Shown here: piece by piece, positions 8,232 to 15,863 of the stretch | Position numbering within the stretch: the first letter of the stretch is position 1 | Layout: every line of letters starts with the position of its first letter | Source: Streptomyces sp. NBC_00250 | GTDB taxonomy: Bacteria; Actinomycetota; Actinomycetes; Streptomycetales; Streptomycetaceae | Length of the DNA: 64,000 nucleotides | Direction: 5' to 3' | NCBI RefSeq assembly: GCF_036192275.1 | Contig: NZ_CP108088.1 | Location: forward strand, 4,899,501 to 4,963,500 | The notes under the pieces: generated by a model | What the model was told of the DNA's origin: nothing | Databases searched by the model: none | What the model saw: only the letters and a program-made list of their open reading frames with translations | Made by a program: the position numbers and the translations under genes

Positions 8232-8786
8232 TCACCTCCGCGGCTTCCCGCGCAGCAGGATCATCCGTGCTCCGACGACCGGGTGTCGCAACGGTGCCGG
8301 GGCGGATCCGCCGTCGGTGTCCCAGGCGTCCTCGCTGCTGCGGGCGTCTCGCATACGGCGGCCGGTCGCGGCCTCGTCGGACATCAGGGCACCGGCGGCC
8401 AGGACGCTGCCGGGGACGGCGGCGGCGGTCATGAGCCGGGCGGCTGCGGCGGGTTCGGTGTCGGGTGGGATCACCAGCAGATCGCAGCGGCCGATGGTGT
8501 AGGAGAGCAGGATCAACTTGTCGGGATCCTGTTCGGTGAACCAGCCGACGTGCACGGTGTGCCCGGTGGCGGCGACCTTGTGCGGGACGACGGGCCAGCG
8601 GGTGGGGTTCACCGCGACGCGTGTGATGCGTCCGAAGCGCTCCTCCAGTGCGTCGACCAGAGGCGGAAGTTCGGCGGCCAGGTCACGCGAGCGAGGCCAC
8701 CAGGCGCCGTCCAGGCGGCCGGCGAGGGTGGTCTTCGGCGTCAGCGAAAGGCGCGCCGAAAGCGTGGGTGCCAGGGTGGTGGTCAT
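8232..8786 (-). CDS. DUF5994 family protein
   Basis: 184 residues from the inner ATG. The N-terminal RLSLTPKTTLAGRLDGAWWPRSRDL and ...ELPPLVDALEERFGRI are the recognised start of the DUF5994 family common in Streptomyces; the rest (HVGWFTEQDPDKLILLSY, RCDLLVIPPDTEPAAAARLM) also fits. The inner ATG is preferred because the extra 17 residues upstream are Pro/Gly-rich and not family-like. Function of the family is not known. Located in the first array interval, upstream of the small membrane protein. Confidence 0.7.
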   Translation of the reverse strand: MTTTLAPTLSARLSLTPKTTLAGRLDGAWWPRSRDLAAELPPLVDALEERFGRITRVAVNPTRWPVVPHKVAATGHTVHVGWFTEQDPDKLILLSYTIGRCDLLVIPPDTEPAAAARLMTAAAVPGSVLAAGALMSDEAATGRRMRDARSSEDAWDTDGGSAPAPLRHPVVGARMILLRGKPRR

Positions 8787-8989
8787 GACCGCGGACCCGT
8801 CTCCGGGCCGCCCTGCAGGGCGGCCCAGTGTCTTCATCGCCGGAAACGACGTCCGCGTGGGAGCGGGTGCTCGACTTACTCCCGGTACTTTCAGCGTACT
8901 CCGCCCAGCGGTCGGACGAGCCGCTCTGACCAGGCGATTTCCTGCCGGGCACGCCGTCCGGGCGATGGCCGCGGGCCTGTCCGCGGGCC

Positions 8990-9067
8990 GGTGACGTCAC
9001 CCAGGCCGCCGAGATCCTCGTCGCCACGCATCCAGAACCGGTGACACCCCGCCCGGAGCAGGTGTGA
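8990..9067 (+). pseudogene. C-terminal remnant of a small accessory ORF (VTQAAEIL type)
   Basis: Codons for VTQAAEILVATHPEPVT then a stop have no plausible start upstream. A near-identical tail (VTQAAEILLATLPEPVT) ends at 15125 in another interval, there followed by a PRC-barrel start. The two intervals therefore share a decayed ancestral gene. The rest of 8838-9133 holds no recognisable gene. Confidence 0.55.
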
Positions 9068-9133
9068 TCCGTACGGCGAAGCTCCTGCCGCCCCGCATCC
9101 CGCCTCACCGGCACCTCACGGCACGGCCCTCCG

Positions 9134-10333
9134 TCATCCACGCCACTCGACCAGGACCAGCGTGGCGTCGTCCGAAGTGGCGTTGCCCCGTGCCCGTTTG
9201 AGGGTGTGGGAGAGGTCCCGTACCACCGCGCGGACCTCTCGGTCCGCCCGCTCCAGTCGGTTCACCCAGTCGATCAGCTGTTCCTCGCCGAACTCCTCCT
9301 GTCCGCTCTCGTGTTCCTCGATCAACCCGTCGGTGAAGCAGAGGACGCGATCCCCCGGTTCGAGCGTCACTTCGCTGACCTGCGGCTGTGCTCCTCCGAA
9401 GCCGACGGGCAGGGTCGTGGGGCTGTCCAGGCGGCCTACGACGCGGTGCCCGCGGATCAGAAGGGGGGCGGGGTGCCCGGCGTTGACCCACTGGAGGCGG
9501 CCGGTGTTCGTGTCCAGCCTCATCATCTGCGCGGTCACGAAGTGGTCGGGTGCGAACTGCTCGGCCACGGCCCGGTCCATGAAGTGGTAGATCTCGGACA
9601 GTTCGATGCTGATCCGGCGGGCGTGCCGGTACGCGCCGATGGCCACGGTGGCCATCGTGGCCGCGTCCAGACCGTGACCCATGGCATCGATCATGGCGAG
9701 GTGGAAGGTGTCCCCGTTCAGGGCGTAGTCGAAGCTGTCGCCCGCCACGTCGTAAGCGGGCTCCAGAACGCCGGCGACGGTGACGCGCGGCGTCACCATC
9801 GACAGAGGCGGCAGCAGCGACCACTGGATCTCGGCGGCGACGCTCATCGGTTCGCTGCGACGGGTGCGGAAGAAGAGATCGGTGTGGCCGTTCTTGGTCT
9901 GCAACATGTCGGCGATCAGACCGGCGATCCTGCGCAGCAGGCGGCGGTCGTCGTCGTCGACGGCGTCCAGCGTGACGGCCAGGACGCCCGCCTGGTCGCC
10001 CCCGTCCAGCAACGGCAGCAGGACCCGTACGCCGTCGGCCAGCACGAGTTCGACCGGACGCGAGGTGAGGAAGCACCGGCCGGCCGCGGAGCCGTCGATG
10101 ACCTGCGGTTCCCCGCCCACCAGCCCTTCGCCCGGCAGGGGGACCAGTCTCTGCTGCCCGTAGTCCTGGAGCAGGATCTGCGGATCCCGTCCCCTCAGCC
10201 GCGCCACCGTGTCGGCGAGCACCGGCCCGACCAGATGCGGTGGCAGCTCGTGGGCCCGGTCCAGGAGCCCGCCCAGCAGCCCCTCTCCGAAGCTCTCCGA
10301 GCGATCCGGATCCCCGGCCGATCCGACTGTCAT
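9134..10333 (-). CDS. PP2C-type serine phosphatase (SpoIIE/RsbU-like)
   Basis: 399 residues. N-terminal ~160 residues resemble a GAF-like sensory domain ending at LIADMLQTKNGHTD; the C-terminal ~230 residues are an SpoIIE/PP2C domain with the metal-binding Asp motifs in YDVAGDSFDYAL, AMIDAMGHGLDAA, LQWVNAGHPAPLL and VLCFTDGLIEE, and a final ATSDDATLVLVEW. Such phosphatases dephosphorylate anti-anti-sigma factors in Streptomyces stress networks; no anti-sigma partner is encoded nearby. The ATG at 10333 is chosen over an upstream start that would run into att copy B; GGGAGCGG precedes it. Confidence 0.88.
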   Translation of the reverse strand: MTVGSAGDPDRSESFGEGLLGGLLDRAHELPPHLVGPVLADTVARLRGRDPQILLQDYGQQRLVPLPGEGLVGGEPQVIDGSAAGRCFLTSRPVELVLADGVRVLLPLLDGGDQAGVLAVTLDAVDDDDRRLLRRIAGLIADMLQTKNGHTDLFFRTRRSEPMSVAAEIQWSLLPPLSMVTPRVTVAGVLEPAYDVAGDSFDYALNGDTFHLAMIDAMGHGLDAATMATVAIGAYRHARRISIELSEIYHFMDRAVAEQFAPDHFVTAQMMRLDTNTGRLQWVNAGHPAPLLIRGHRVVGRLDSPTTLPVGFGGAQPQVSEVTLEPGDRVLCFTDGLIEEHESGQEEFGEEQLIDWVNRLERADREVRAVVRDLSHTLKRARGNATSDDATLVLVEWRG

Positions 10334-10498
10334 CCCGCTCCCTTCCACAGGGCGACGGACGGGCTGCGCGGCGCCTGGCCGTACCGGGGCTGACGCAGGC
10401 CGGTGGCAGCCGGTGCCCGACAGGCACGGGGGCCGGGGCCCGTTGGCGGCGGTCTCGCCATCAGCATGCTCCTCGGCGGCAGGCCACGCCACACGACG

Positions 10499-10532
10499 AC
10501 GAAGGCCCCGGTCTCTGACCAGGGCCTTCGTT
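10499..10532. terminator. Hairpin terminator left of att copy B
   Basis: ACGAAGGCCC.GGTC stem around a TCT loop, one mismatch. Confidence 0.75.
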
Positions 10533-10536
10533 CAAG

Positions 10537-10706
10537 AGCGGATGACGGGAATCGAACCCGCGCCATAAGCTTGGGAATCACCGACGCCAGCTTGATCATC
10601 TGCTGCCTGACCTGCGAATACGGCCCCTGGTGCGGCGCTTCTCGCTGGCTGGGCGATACCCGTGGCGACCGCTGTTCGCCACCCCGAAGGGCACGGCTGG
10701 GGCACG
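10537..10706 (-). repeat. att copy B: tRNA-Gly 3' half plus flank (type I)
   Basis: 10537-10577 is 40/41 identical to the 3' half of tRNA-Gly(CCC). The flank 10578-10706 contains a short stem CAGC/GCTG around TTGATCATCT, then CTGACCTGCGAA and the terminal GACCGCTGTTCGCC...GGGCACGGCTGGGGCACG. It is closest to copy D. No gene is seen between here and 10759. Confidence 0.85.
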
Positions 10707-10759
10707 ACCAGCCTTTCTCGGAGATGCAGTGCTTTCTCGCCGTGCTCGGTGCCCGGTGA

Positions 10760-11429
10760 TCAGTCGTCGGGCGGGCTTTCCGCTTCCTGGAGTCTCTCGG
10801 CGATGTCGTCGGCCCACTCCTGAGCCCACTGGCGCAGCTCGACGGTCTGGTGGTCGTCGAGTCCGTACGCGACGAATTCGGTGTCATCGATCCAGTCCGC
10901 CCCGGCGAGCCGGGCCTGAAGGTCGGAGAGGTCGAAGGTGTCACGGGCGTGGCGGCGGCCGAGCTCTTCGAGCTCGATGTGACTCCAGCGATCGGCTGCC
11001 GCCCGGACGTCGATCAAGTCACGCGCAAGGCCACGGTCCGCCAGCGCGCGGACCTTCGTGCCGACCACGTCCTCCAGCGAGAGCACCAGGCCATGCTCGG
11101 TCTTCACCGGCGGACGCCAGAGTGCTTCCTTGAGGACGTCGACCTCGCACTCCTCGCCTGTGGCTGCGTCGGTGACGATCAGCCGCGCGGACAGGGTCGG
11201 TTTCCAACCCCCGCACCTGCCAGCCGCGTTGTTCCAGCCCGGCGCGCACGGTGGCGGCGATCTTCTCCATCGGCTCCGGGTTCTCGGTGGCGACATCGAG
11301 GTCGTTGCTGAGCCGGTTGACCAGTCCGTGCGCCTGGACGGCGTAGCCACCCGTGAGTACGAGCGGGTAGACGTCGCCCACGGCGAGGACATCTGCGAGG
11401 AGCCGCCGGTGCAGTTCCGTGAGATTCAC
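10760..11429 (-). pseudogene. Nucleotidyltransferase, AbiEii/AbiGii toxin-like, frameshifted
   Basis: Frame 1 from the GTG at 11429 encodes MNLTELHRRLLADVL, then LVLTGGYAVQAHG and NRLSNDLDVAT, the nucleotidyltransferase signature with its two catalytic Asp. The downstream part (ARLIVTDAATGEECEVDVLKE, third acidic site; SLEDVVGTKVRALADRG) is read in another frame. The switch is a missing C in the CCC run at about 11194-11196. Without repair the protein would be truncated after about 75 residues of domain. The start overlaps the stop of the upstream gene (GTGA), as in toxin-antitoxin style operons. A sequencing error is the main alternative. Confidence 0.65.
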
Positions 11430-11773
11430 GCAGCAGCCCGGGCGTCGGGGGTCAGTTCGTTGAAGGCGTTCTCCCAGACGTCACGGATGTCCCGGCTGAT
11501 CAGAGTGCGCAGGACAGGCCACATGATGACGAGCAGTTCCCGGTTCAGGTAGCGGACCAGGTCATCATGCTGAGCCTCGGCCAGGACGATCCGGTAACAA
11601 CTCATCCGCAATCGGGGCTGGTCGAGATCGAACCGGGACAGGCCGGACCACGCGAGGTGCAGCGGAAGGTCGATGTGGCCGTGGGCGGGGCCGGCGAGCT
11701 CCGAGAGCTCGACAGGAAGCCGCCGGGCGAATCTGGTGCGGCGGAGCTCGGGGACGCTGGGCGTGGCTGCCAT
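11426..11773 (-). CDS. Hypothetical partner of the nucleotidyltransferase gene
   Basis: 115 residues, no confident family. MAATPSVPELRRTRFARRLPVELSEL... DLDQPRLRMSCYRIVLAEAQHDDLVRYLN ... lacks the winged helix of AbiEi-type antitoxins. Position upstream of and overlapping with the toxin-like gene suggests an immunity or antitoxin role by context only. The start at 11773 follows a purine-rich stretch; a longer frame upstream runs into flank G and is rejected. Confidence 0.5.
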   Translation of the reverse strand: MAATPSVPELRRTRFARRLPVELSELAGPAHGHIDLPLHLAWSGLSRFDLDQPRLRMSCYRIVLAEAQHDDLVRYLNRELLVIMWPVLRTLISRDIRDVWENAFNELTPDARAAA

Positions 11774-11879
11774 GCCTTGATTATTCCGCAGGAGGGGAGG
11801 CGGCCGGGTGATTCCGCCACAGGGAACCCCCGGCTCAGAGCCTCCACCGGGCAGCAGGGGGTGGTGATGACGGCGTAGG

Positions 11880-12026
11880 TGCAGGTCAGAGGGCTCATGC
11901 GGGACCTTCGGCGAGACAATGCGGGCTTCATGCCCTCCGCGTGCCCCCGGGGGGCTCTTCCCGCAGGCGCGCGGGTACCCGTGGTGACCGCTGTTCGCCG
12001 CCCCGAAGGGCACGGCTGGGTCACGC
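11880..12026 (-). repeat. Orphan att flank G, without tRNA half
   Basis: 11971-12026 repeats the terminal part of the type I flank (ACCCGTGGTGACCGCTGTTCGCC...GGGCACGGCTGGGTCACG) but no tRNA half precedes it. GTGCAGGTCAGAGGG at about 11880-11894 is the reverse complement of the CCCTCTGACCTGCAC landmark of copy A, so the block looks rearranged. It may mark a former element boundary. Confidence 0.6.
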
Positions 12027-12189
12027 TCCCTCCGTCTGCGCGGAGCTCGGCGCGGCGGCCGTCACACGATGGGGGTGATTGCCGCGTTCAAGGTCTCGAC
12101 GAGGTCTTCGCGGCCGAGCGCACGACCCGAGGGTGACGTGGGGGACGGGCCGGGCAGCGTGTGACGGTCCTGGTCTGTCGTACATCGAT

Positions 12190-12209
12190 CGGAGTAGTCG
12201 TGTACTCCG
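12190..12209. promoter_or_regulatory. Perfect inverted repeat CGGAGTA-N6-TACTCCG
   Basis: Seven-bp arms with 6-bp spacer, 70 bp upstream of the DUF998 gene; possible operator. No regulator is assigned. Confidence 0.35.
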
Positions 12210-12256
12210 CTGACGCAGACTCGGATGACGCGTCGAGGACGATGTTCCCGGGCTGA

Positions 12257-12277
12257 GGCCAGACCTACTGTCTGGCC
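12257..12277. promoter_or_regulatory. Operator-like inverted repeat over -10 of a leaderless operon
   Basis: GGCCAGAC-CTACT-GTCTGGCC has perfect 8-bp arms and ends 2 bp before the ATG at 12280. A -10-like TACTGT (12266-12271) lies in its centre. A repressor bound here would block initiation directly; with no Shine-Dalgarno possible, the mRNA is likely leaderless. Confidence 0.55.
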
Positions 12278-12279
12278 CT

Positions 12280-12915
12280 ATGACCAAGACAATCTCTCTG
12301 GCCGGCTTCGCCGTCGCCGTCCTTGCCTTCGCGATATCCGATGCGGTCAACAGGGGATATGACCCGTTGGCCGAGACGGTCAGCAGGTACGTCAACCTGC
12401 CGCACGGCTGGCTGGTGACCGTCGGTCTGCTGGCGGTCGCGGTCGGGTCGGCGGCCGTGGCAGTGCGGGCCGCCGGCAGTGGACGGGGTGGGTGGCTGCT
12501 GCACTTCTGGGCGGGATGTGTACTGCTCGCTGCTGTCTTTCCGGCTGACCCGCCGGGCAACTGGAGCCGCCCTTCGCTCTCCGACGGCGTGCACGGAGTC
12601 GCGGCCTCGGCGGGATTCCTCGCACTGGCGATCGCGATCGTCCGGCTGACCGTGGTGTGGCGGCGCGAGCCGGCGCGGACCTCGAAGGCGCGTGGGCTGA
12701 CCGTGCTCGCGTGGGCGTCGTCGGTGGCGTTCGTGCTGTTCGCCGTGGCGTTGGTGGACAAGACGGCCCTCACCCACACGGCCCCTCTGGGTCTGGCCGA
12801 ACGCATCGTCATCGCCCTCAATCTGGCCTGGCTGGCCCTGGCCGCCATCTCGGCGAAGCCCCGGCCTTCGACGTCGGCCACGGTGGGATGCGTGACGTCA
12901 GGCATCGTCAAGTGA
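12280..12915 (+). CDS. DUF998 family membrane protein
   Basis: 211 residues with about six membrane helices. The N-terminal loop YDPLAETVSRYVNLPHGWL and the later FPADPPG...VHGVAASAGFLAL are the family signatures. DUF998 proteins are of unknown function. The gene is the first of a three-gene operon: its stop overlaps the kinase start (GTGA) and the kinase stop overlaps the regulator start (ATGA). It may therefore be sensed or controlled by, or act as an auxiliary to, the two-component pair. Probably leaderless and under the operator-like repeat 12257-12277. Confidence 0.8.
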   Translation: MTKTISLAGFAVAVLAFAISDAVNRGYDPLAETVSRYVNLPHGWLVTVGLLAVAVGSAAVAVRAAGSGRGGWLLHFWAGCVLLAAVFPADPPGNWSRPSLSDGVHGVAASAGFLALAIAIVRLTVVWRREPARTSKARGLTVLAWASSVAFVLFAVALVDKTALTHTAPLGLAERIVIALNLAWLALAAISAKPRPSTSATVGCVTSGIVK

Positions 12916-14015
12916 GCTCACGTCCGCAGAGCGGGTGGCGGGCGCGGCTGGTGGACCCGGCCCTGGCGCTGTTGACCGCCGTGGGTATCGGTGCAGGTCC
13001 TGCCGCGATGGGCGCGCCGCTGTCGTGGCACGGCACGTTCGGCCTGGGTGTGATCCTGGGCGGTCTGCTGCTGGTCCGCAGACGCCGCCCCGTGCTCGTG
13101 CTCGCCCTGTCCGCCGCCGCGCTCGTCGGCTACCAGAGTGCCGGCCTGTTCGACGGCGGCGGGGTCTGGCCCCTGTCCGTCGCCCTGTTCACCGCCGCCC
13201 TCAGCCGCCCGGCCTGGGCCGCCGCCGTCGGCGCCCTCACCCTGGCATGCGGCCTGGCCTTGCAAGGGCTGGATGCCTCCGAAGCCCTTGCCCGAGGCGG
13301 CGTCGAACTGCTCTGGCTGGCCTTGGTGTCGGCTGCGGCGAATTCCTGGCGCCAGTACGGCCGTTGGCGGGCCGAGCGCCAGGCCCGTCTCCTGCAGCTG
13401 GAACAGACCCGTCTGGTCGAGCAACGCCTGATCATCTCCCGGGAGGTTCACGATGTGGTCGCCCACACCCTGGCCGTCGTCGGTGTCCACCTGAACGTCG
13501 CCGTCGAGTCTCTGGACGATGCGCCCGAGGATGCGCGCGCCGCCCTGCGCACCGCGATCGCGGTGCGCAACCAGGCCATGATCGACCTGAAGGCGTTCGT
13601 GGGTGAGCTTCGCGACGTACCGCAACAGGGCTTGGGGTCCGTTGCCGGCTTGGTCTCGCAGGCCGAGGCGGCCGGGCTGGAAGTGCGCTACCACTCGGAG
13701 GGCGACTCCGATGCCGTGCCGGCGGCCCAGGCGCTCACCGCGTACCGAGTCGTTCAGGAGGCCGTGGTCAACACCCTGCGTCACTCCGACGCCGGGCGCC
13801 TCACCATCCGGGTGCAGGCCCGGCCACGAGCCTTGGAGGTGACGGTCACCGACGACGGACGCTCAGCGGTGGGCTTCGCGGAAGGGCACGGCCTGACCGG
13901 GATGCGCGAGCGCGTCACGGCCCTTGGGGGAACGCTGCGCGTCGATGCCGGCAAGGGGTTCGCCGTGCATGCCGTCCTGCCGCTGACGGACCGCGTGACA
14001 GGCTTGGCGCCATGA
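12912..14015 (+). CDS. Sensor histidine kinase, HisKA_3 (DesK/NarX-like)
   Basis: 367 residues. Four or more N-terminal hydrophobic helices (about 14-135), then the DHp motif RLIISREVHDVVAHTL with the phospho-acceptor His, and an HATPase_c domain with YRVVQEAVVNTLRHS, VTDDG and GHGLTGMRERVTALGG. Unlike the damaged kinase at the left end of the window it is complete. It overlaps both the DUF998 gene and the response regulator gene. The signal is unknown; control of the upstream DUF998 gene by the pair is plausible. Confidence 0.92.
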   Translation: MSSRPQSGWRARLVDPALALLTAVGIGAGPAAMGAPLSWHGTFGLGVILGGLLLVRRRRPVLVLALSAAALVGYQSAGLFDGGGVWPLSVALFTAALSRPAWAAAVGALTLACGLALQGLDASEALARGGVELLWLALVSAAANSWRQYGRWRAERQARLLQLEQTRLVEQRLIISREVHDVVAHTLAVVGVHLNVAVESLDDAPEDARAALRTAIAVRNQAMIDLKAFVGELRDVPQQGLGSVAGLVSQAEAAGLEVRYHSEGDSDAVPAAQALTAYRVVQEAVVNTLRHSDAGRLTIRVQARPRALEVTVTDDGRSAVGFAEGHGLTGMRERVTALGGTLRVDAGKGFAVHAVLPLTDRVTGLAP

Positions 14016-14671
14016 CCATCAGTGTGCTGCTCGCCGACGACCAGGCGCTCGTGCGGGCGGGGTTCCGCAGCCTGCTCGGGCGCGCCAAGATCCTGGCCGT
14101 CATCGGCGAGGCCGCCTCGGGAGAGGAGGCGGTACGGCAGGCCGCCCTGCTGCGACCGGACGTCGTGCTGATGGACATCAGAATGCCGGGCATGGACGGC
14201 ATCGAGGCCACCCGTCTCATCCTGGCCGAGCAGCCGACGACCAGGGTGATCATCCTGACCACGTTCGACACCGACGAGCACGTCTTCGAAGCGCTGCAGG
14301 CAGGGGCGAGCGGGTTCCTCACCAAGGAGGTCGAACCGGCCGAACTACGTCGGGCGGTCGAGGTCGTGGCGGCGGGCGACTCCCTGCTGTCACCGGGCGT
14401 GACCCGCCGCGTCATCGAGCGCTTCGCGCACCGCCCCCGGCCCACCGTCACACTGCACGCGCTGACGGCACGTGAGAACGAGGTGGTCAGGTTGGTGGCG
14501 GAAGGGCTGTCCAATGACGAGATCGCCGCCGTACTGGTGATCAGCCCGCTGACCGTGAAGACCCACATCTCCCGGGCCATCACCAAGTTGGGCCTGCGCG
14601 ACCGTGTGCAACTGGTCATCACCGCCTACGAGCACGGTCTCGTCAGCGCCTCGCGCACCGATGGTCGATGA
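14012..14671 (+). CDS. Response regulator, NarL/FixJ family
   Basis: 219 residues. Receiver domain with LLADDQALVRAG, phospho-acceptor Asp in VVLMDIRMPGMDG (about 54) and ILTTFDTDEH; C-terminal LuxR-type HTH LTARENEVVRLVAEGLSNDEI...SPLTVKTHISRAITKLG (about 150-200). Cognate partner of the overlapping kinase. It is the last gene before att copy C; the terminator hairpin of that copy begins 10 bp after the stop, so the tRNA-derived hairpin probably also ends this operon. Confidence 0.95.
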   Translation: MTISVLLADDQALVRAGFRSLLGRAKILAVIGEAASGEEAVRQAALLRPDVVLMDIRMPGMDGIEATRLILAEQPTTRVIILTTFDTDEHVFEALQAGASGFLTKEVEPAELRRAVEVVAAGDSLLSPGVTRRVIERFAHRPRPTVTLHALTARENEVVRLVAEGLSNDEIAAVLVISPLTVKTHISRAITKLGLRDRVQLVITAYEHGLVSASRTDGR

Positions 14672-14681
14672 CGAGTAAAAG

Positions 14682-14712
14682 CGAAGGCCCTGGTCTCTGA
14701 CCAGGGCCTTCG
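14682..14712. terminator. Hairpin terminator left of att copy C
   Basis: Perfect 14-bp stem CGAAGGCCCTGGTC around TCT. Confidence 0.85.
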
Positions 14713-14718
14713 TGCAAG

Positions 14719-14890
14719 AGCGGATGACGGGAATCGAACCCGCGCTAGAAGCTTGGGAATCACCCGGCACTTGATCCCGCATGTGGTGTCTGACCTGCGG
14801 AAACGGATGTCGAGGGTGTTGGGTGGGCTGTCGCGGCCCGTCCCCTGCTGACCGTTGTTCACCGCTGCTACTGGCACGTTGTGGCACGGC
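14719..14890 (-). repeat. att copy C: tRNA-Gly 3' half plus flank (type II)
   Basis: 14719-14759 matches 40/41 bases of the tRNA half. The flank 14760-14890 starts TCACCCGGCACTTG, keeps TCTGACCTGCGG, and ends in TGGCACGTTGTGGCACG instead of the GGGCACGG...GGGCACG of type I. Copy E has the same type II flank. Confidence 0.85.
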
Positions 14891-14942
14891 AGCCGACTTC
14901 ATGCGGCTCCTGATCGGGCGCCGGATCGTCCCCGGCCGCGGT

Positions 14943-14975
14943 TCACCCGCGTTCTTCTTCTGCCTCCATGCGGCT
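14943..14975 (-). pseudogene. Tail fragment of the 7321-type winged-helix gene
   Basis: The last codons, RMEAEEERG plus stop, match the end of the small winged-helix gene at 7321-7593; the rest is absent. A deletion junction lies just upstream. Confidence 0.5.
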
Positions 14976-14999
14976 CTCGTCGGCCCCGTCCCGCCGCAC

Positions 15000-15125
15000 A
15001 CCACGGCGGATGCGGCCCGCGCGGCGATGGCCCGTGCGGTCCACGCCGACAACGTCACCCAAGCCGCCGAGATCCTTCTCGCCACGCTTCCCGAACCGGT
15101 GACCGACCGCAAGGAGTCGACATGA
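15000..15125 (+). pseudogene. Remnant of small accessory ORF (VTQAAEIL type)
   Basis: TTADAARAAMARAVHADN then VTQAAEILLATLPEPVT and a stop that overlaps the next ATG (ATGA). The upstream part of the open frame reads through the winged-helix fragment, so no credible start remains. Related to the remnant at 8990-9067. Confidence 0.5.
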
Positions 15126-15388
15126 TCCAGATGGCGGACATCCGTGAGTGGCGCACCCACGACGTCGTGGACACGCGGGGCCGCAGGATCGGAGAGCTGG
15201 AGGCGATCTACGTCGACACCAGCACCGACGACCGTGGCCATGGCCACGGTCGATCATCGGTGCCATCGCCGACGGACTGCTCTCATCTACGTCACCATGC
15301 GCATGCGCCGCTCCGCCCACCGCCGCCCAGTACGATGACCCGCCCCACCGGCGAGCTGCGCTGGACGGTGAGAGCCCCAAGTGGCTGA
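15122..15388 (+). pseudogene. PRC-barrel protein, broken at a 24-bp palindrome
   Basis: The first ~36 residues (MIQMADIREWRTHDVVD, RIGELEAIYVDT) are the start of a PRC-barrel domain protein. Homologous sequence then stops at a 24-bp perfect palindrome (15229-15252), after which the frame encodes unrelated His/Pro-rich residues and ends beside a 20-bp fragment of the tRNA-Gly half. The gene has clearly lost most of its domain. The overlap with the preceding remnant shows the former operon order. Confidence 0.65.
15229..15252. repeat. 24-bp perfect palindrome in the broken PRC-barrel gene
   Basis: CGACCGTGGCCA followed directly by its reverse complement, centre between 15240 and 15241. It coincides with the point at which coding similarity ends, so it may be the scar of an inverted-repeat-mediated deletion. 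Confidence 0.9.
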
Positions 15389-15396
15389 CCCGGGGC

Positions 15397-15421
15397 GCTG
15401 TTCAAGAGCGGATGACGGGAA
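15397..15421 (-). repeat. Short fragment of the tRNA-Gly half (copy C')
   Basis: TTCAAGAGCGGATGACGGGAA matches the left edge of copy B, then similarity stops abruptly. A former attachment site destroyed by a later rearrangement is the simplest reading. Confidence 0.7.
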
Positions 15422-15466
15422 CCTGTATCGAAGCGGGGCCCGCCGATACCGACGGGCACACTCAAC

Positions 15467-15805
15467 TCAGTCCGAGGCCGGCGGAGGGGATGATTCGGCA
15501 GCGCGGCGGTACTCGGCGTTGATGCGTTGGGCTTCTTCGAGCTGGTCTTCGAGGATGATGATGCGGCAGGCGGCCTCGATGGGGGTGCCCTGGTCGACGA
15601 GTTCCCGGGCGCGTGCGGCGATGCGCAGCTGGTAGCGGGAGTATCGGCGGTGGCCGCCGCCGGAGCGGAGCGGGGTGATGAGGCGCGCTTCGCCAAGGGC
15701 GCGCAGGAATCCCTGGGTGGTGCCGATCATCTCGGCGGCCCGGCCCATCGTGTAGGCGGGGTAGTCGTCGTCATCGAGACGGTCGAAGGAGTCGCCTGCT
15801 GTCAC
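15467..15805 (-). CDS. MerR-family transcriptional regulator
   Basis: 112 residues from a GTG preceded by AGAGAGG. MerR-type winged HTH: YTMGRAAEMIGTTQGFLRALGEARLITPLRSGGGHRRYSRYQL, then a helical tail (VDQGTPIEAACRIIILEDQLEEAQRINAEYRR) likely forming the dimerisation coiled coil. No effector domain follows, as in other short Streptomyces MerR proteins. A longer open frame upstream passes through a 32-bp palindrome and is rejected as the start. Target genes are unknown. Confidence 0.85.
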   Translation of the reverse strand: MTAGDSFDRLDDDDYPAYTMGRAAEMIGTTQGFLRALGEARLITPLRSGGGHRRYSRYQLRIAARARELVDQGTPIEAACRIIILEDQLEEAQRINAEYRRAAESSPPPASD

Positions 15806-15831
15806 TTGCACCTCTCTGGTGAACGCGTTGA

Positions 15832-15863
15832 GGGGCCCTGGTGCCGTACGGCACCAGGGCCCC
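15832..15863. terminator. 32-bp perfect palindrome upstream of the MerR gene
   Basis: GGGGCCCTGGTGCCGT is followed directly by its reverse complement. As RNA it forms a 14-bp stem with a GUAC loop. It sits 27 bp upstream of the MerR GTG, inside its expected leader, so it could be a terminator/attenuator or an autoregulatory site. 15864-16474 holds no gene that can be supported on either strand. Confidence 0.6.
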
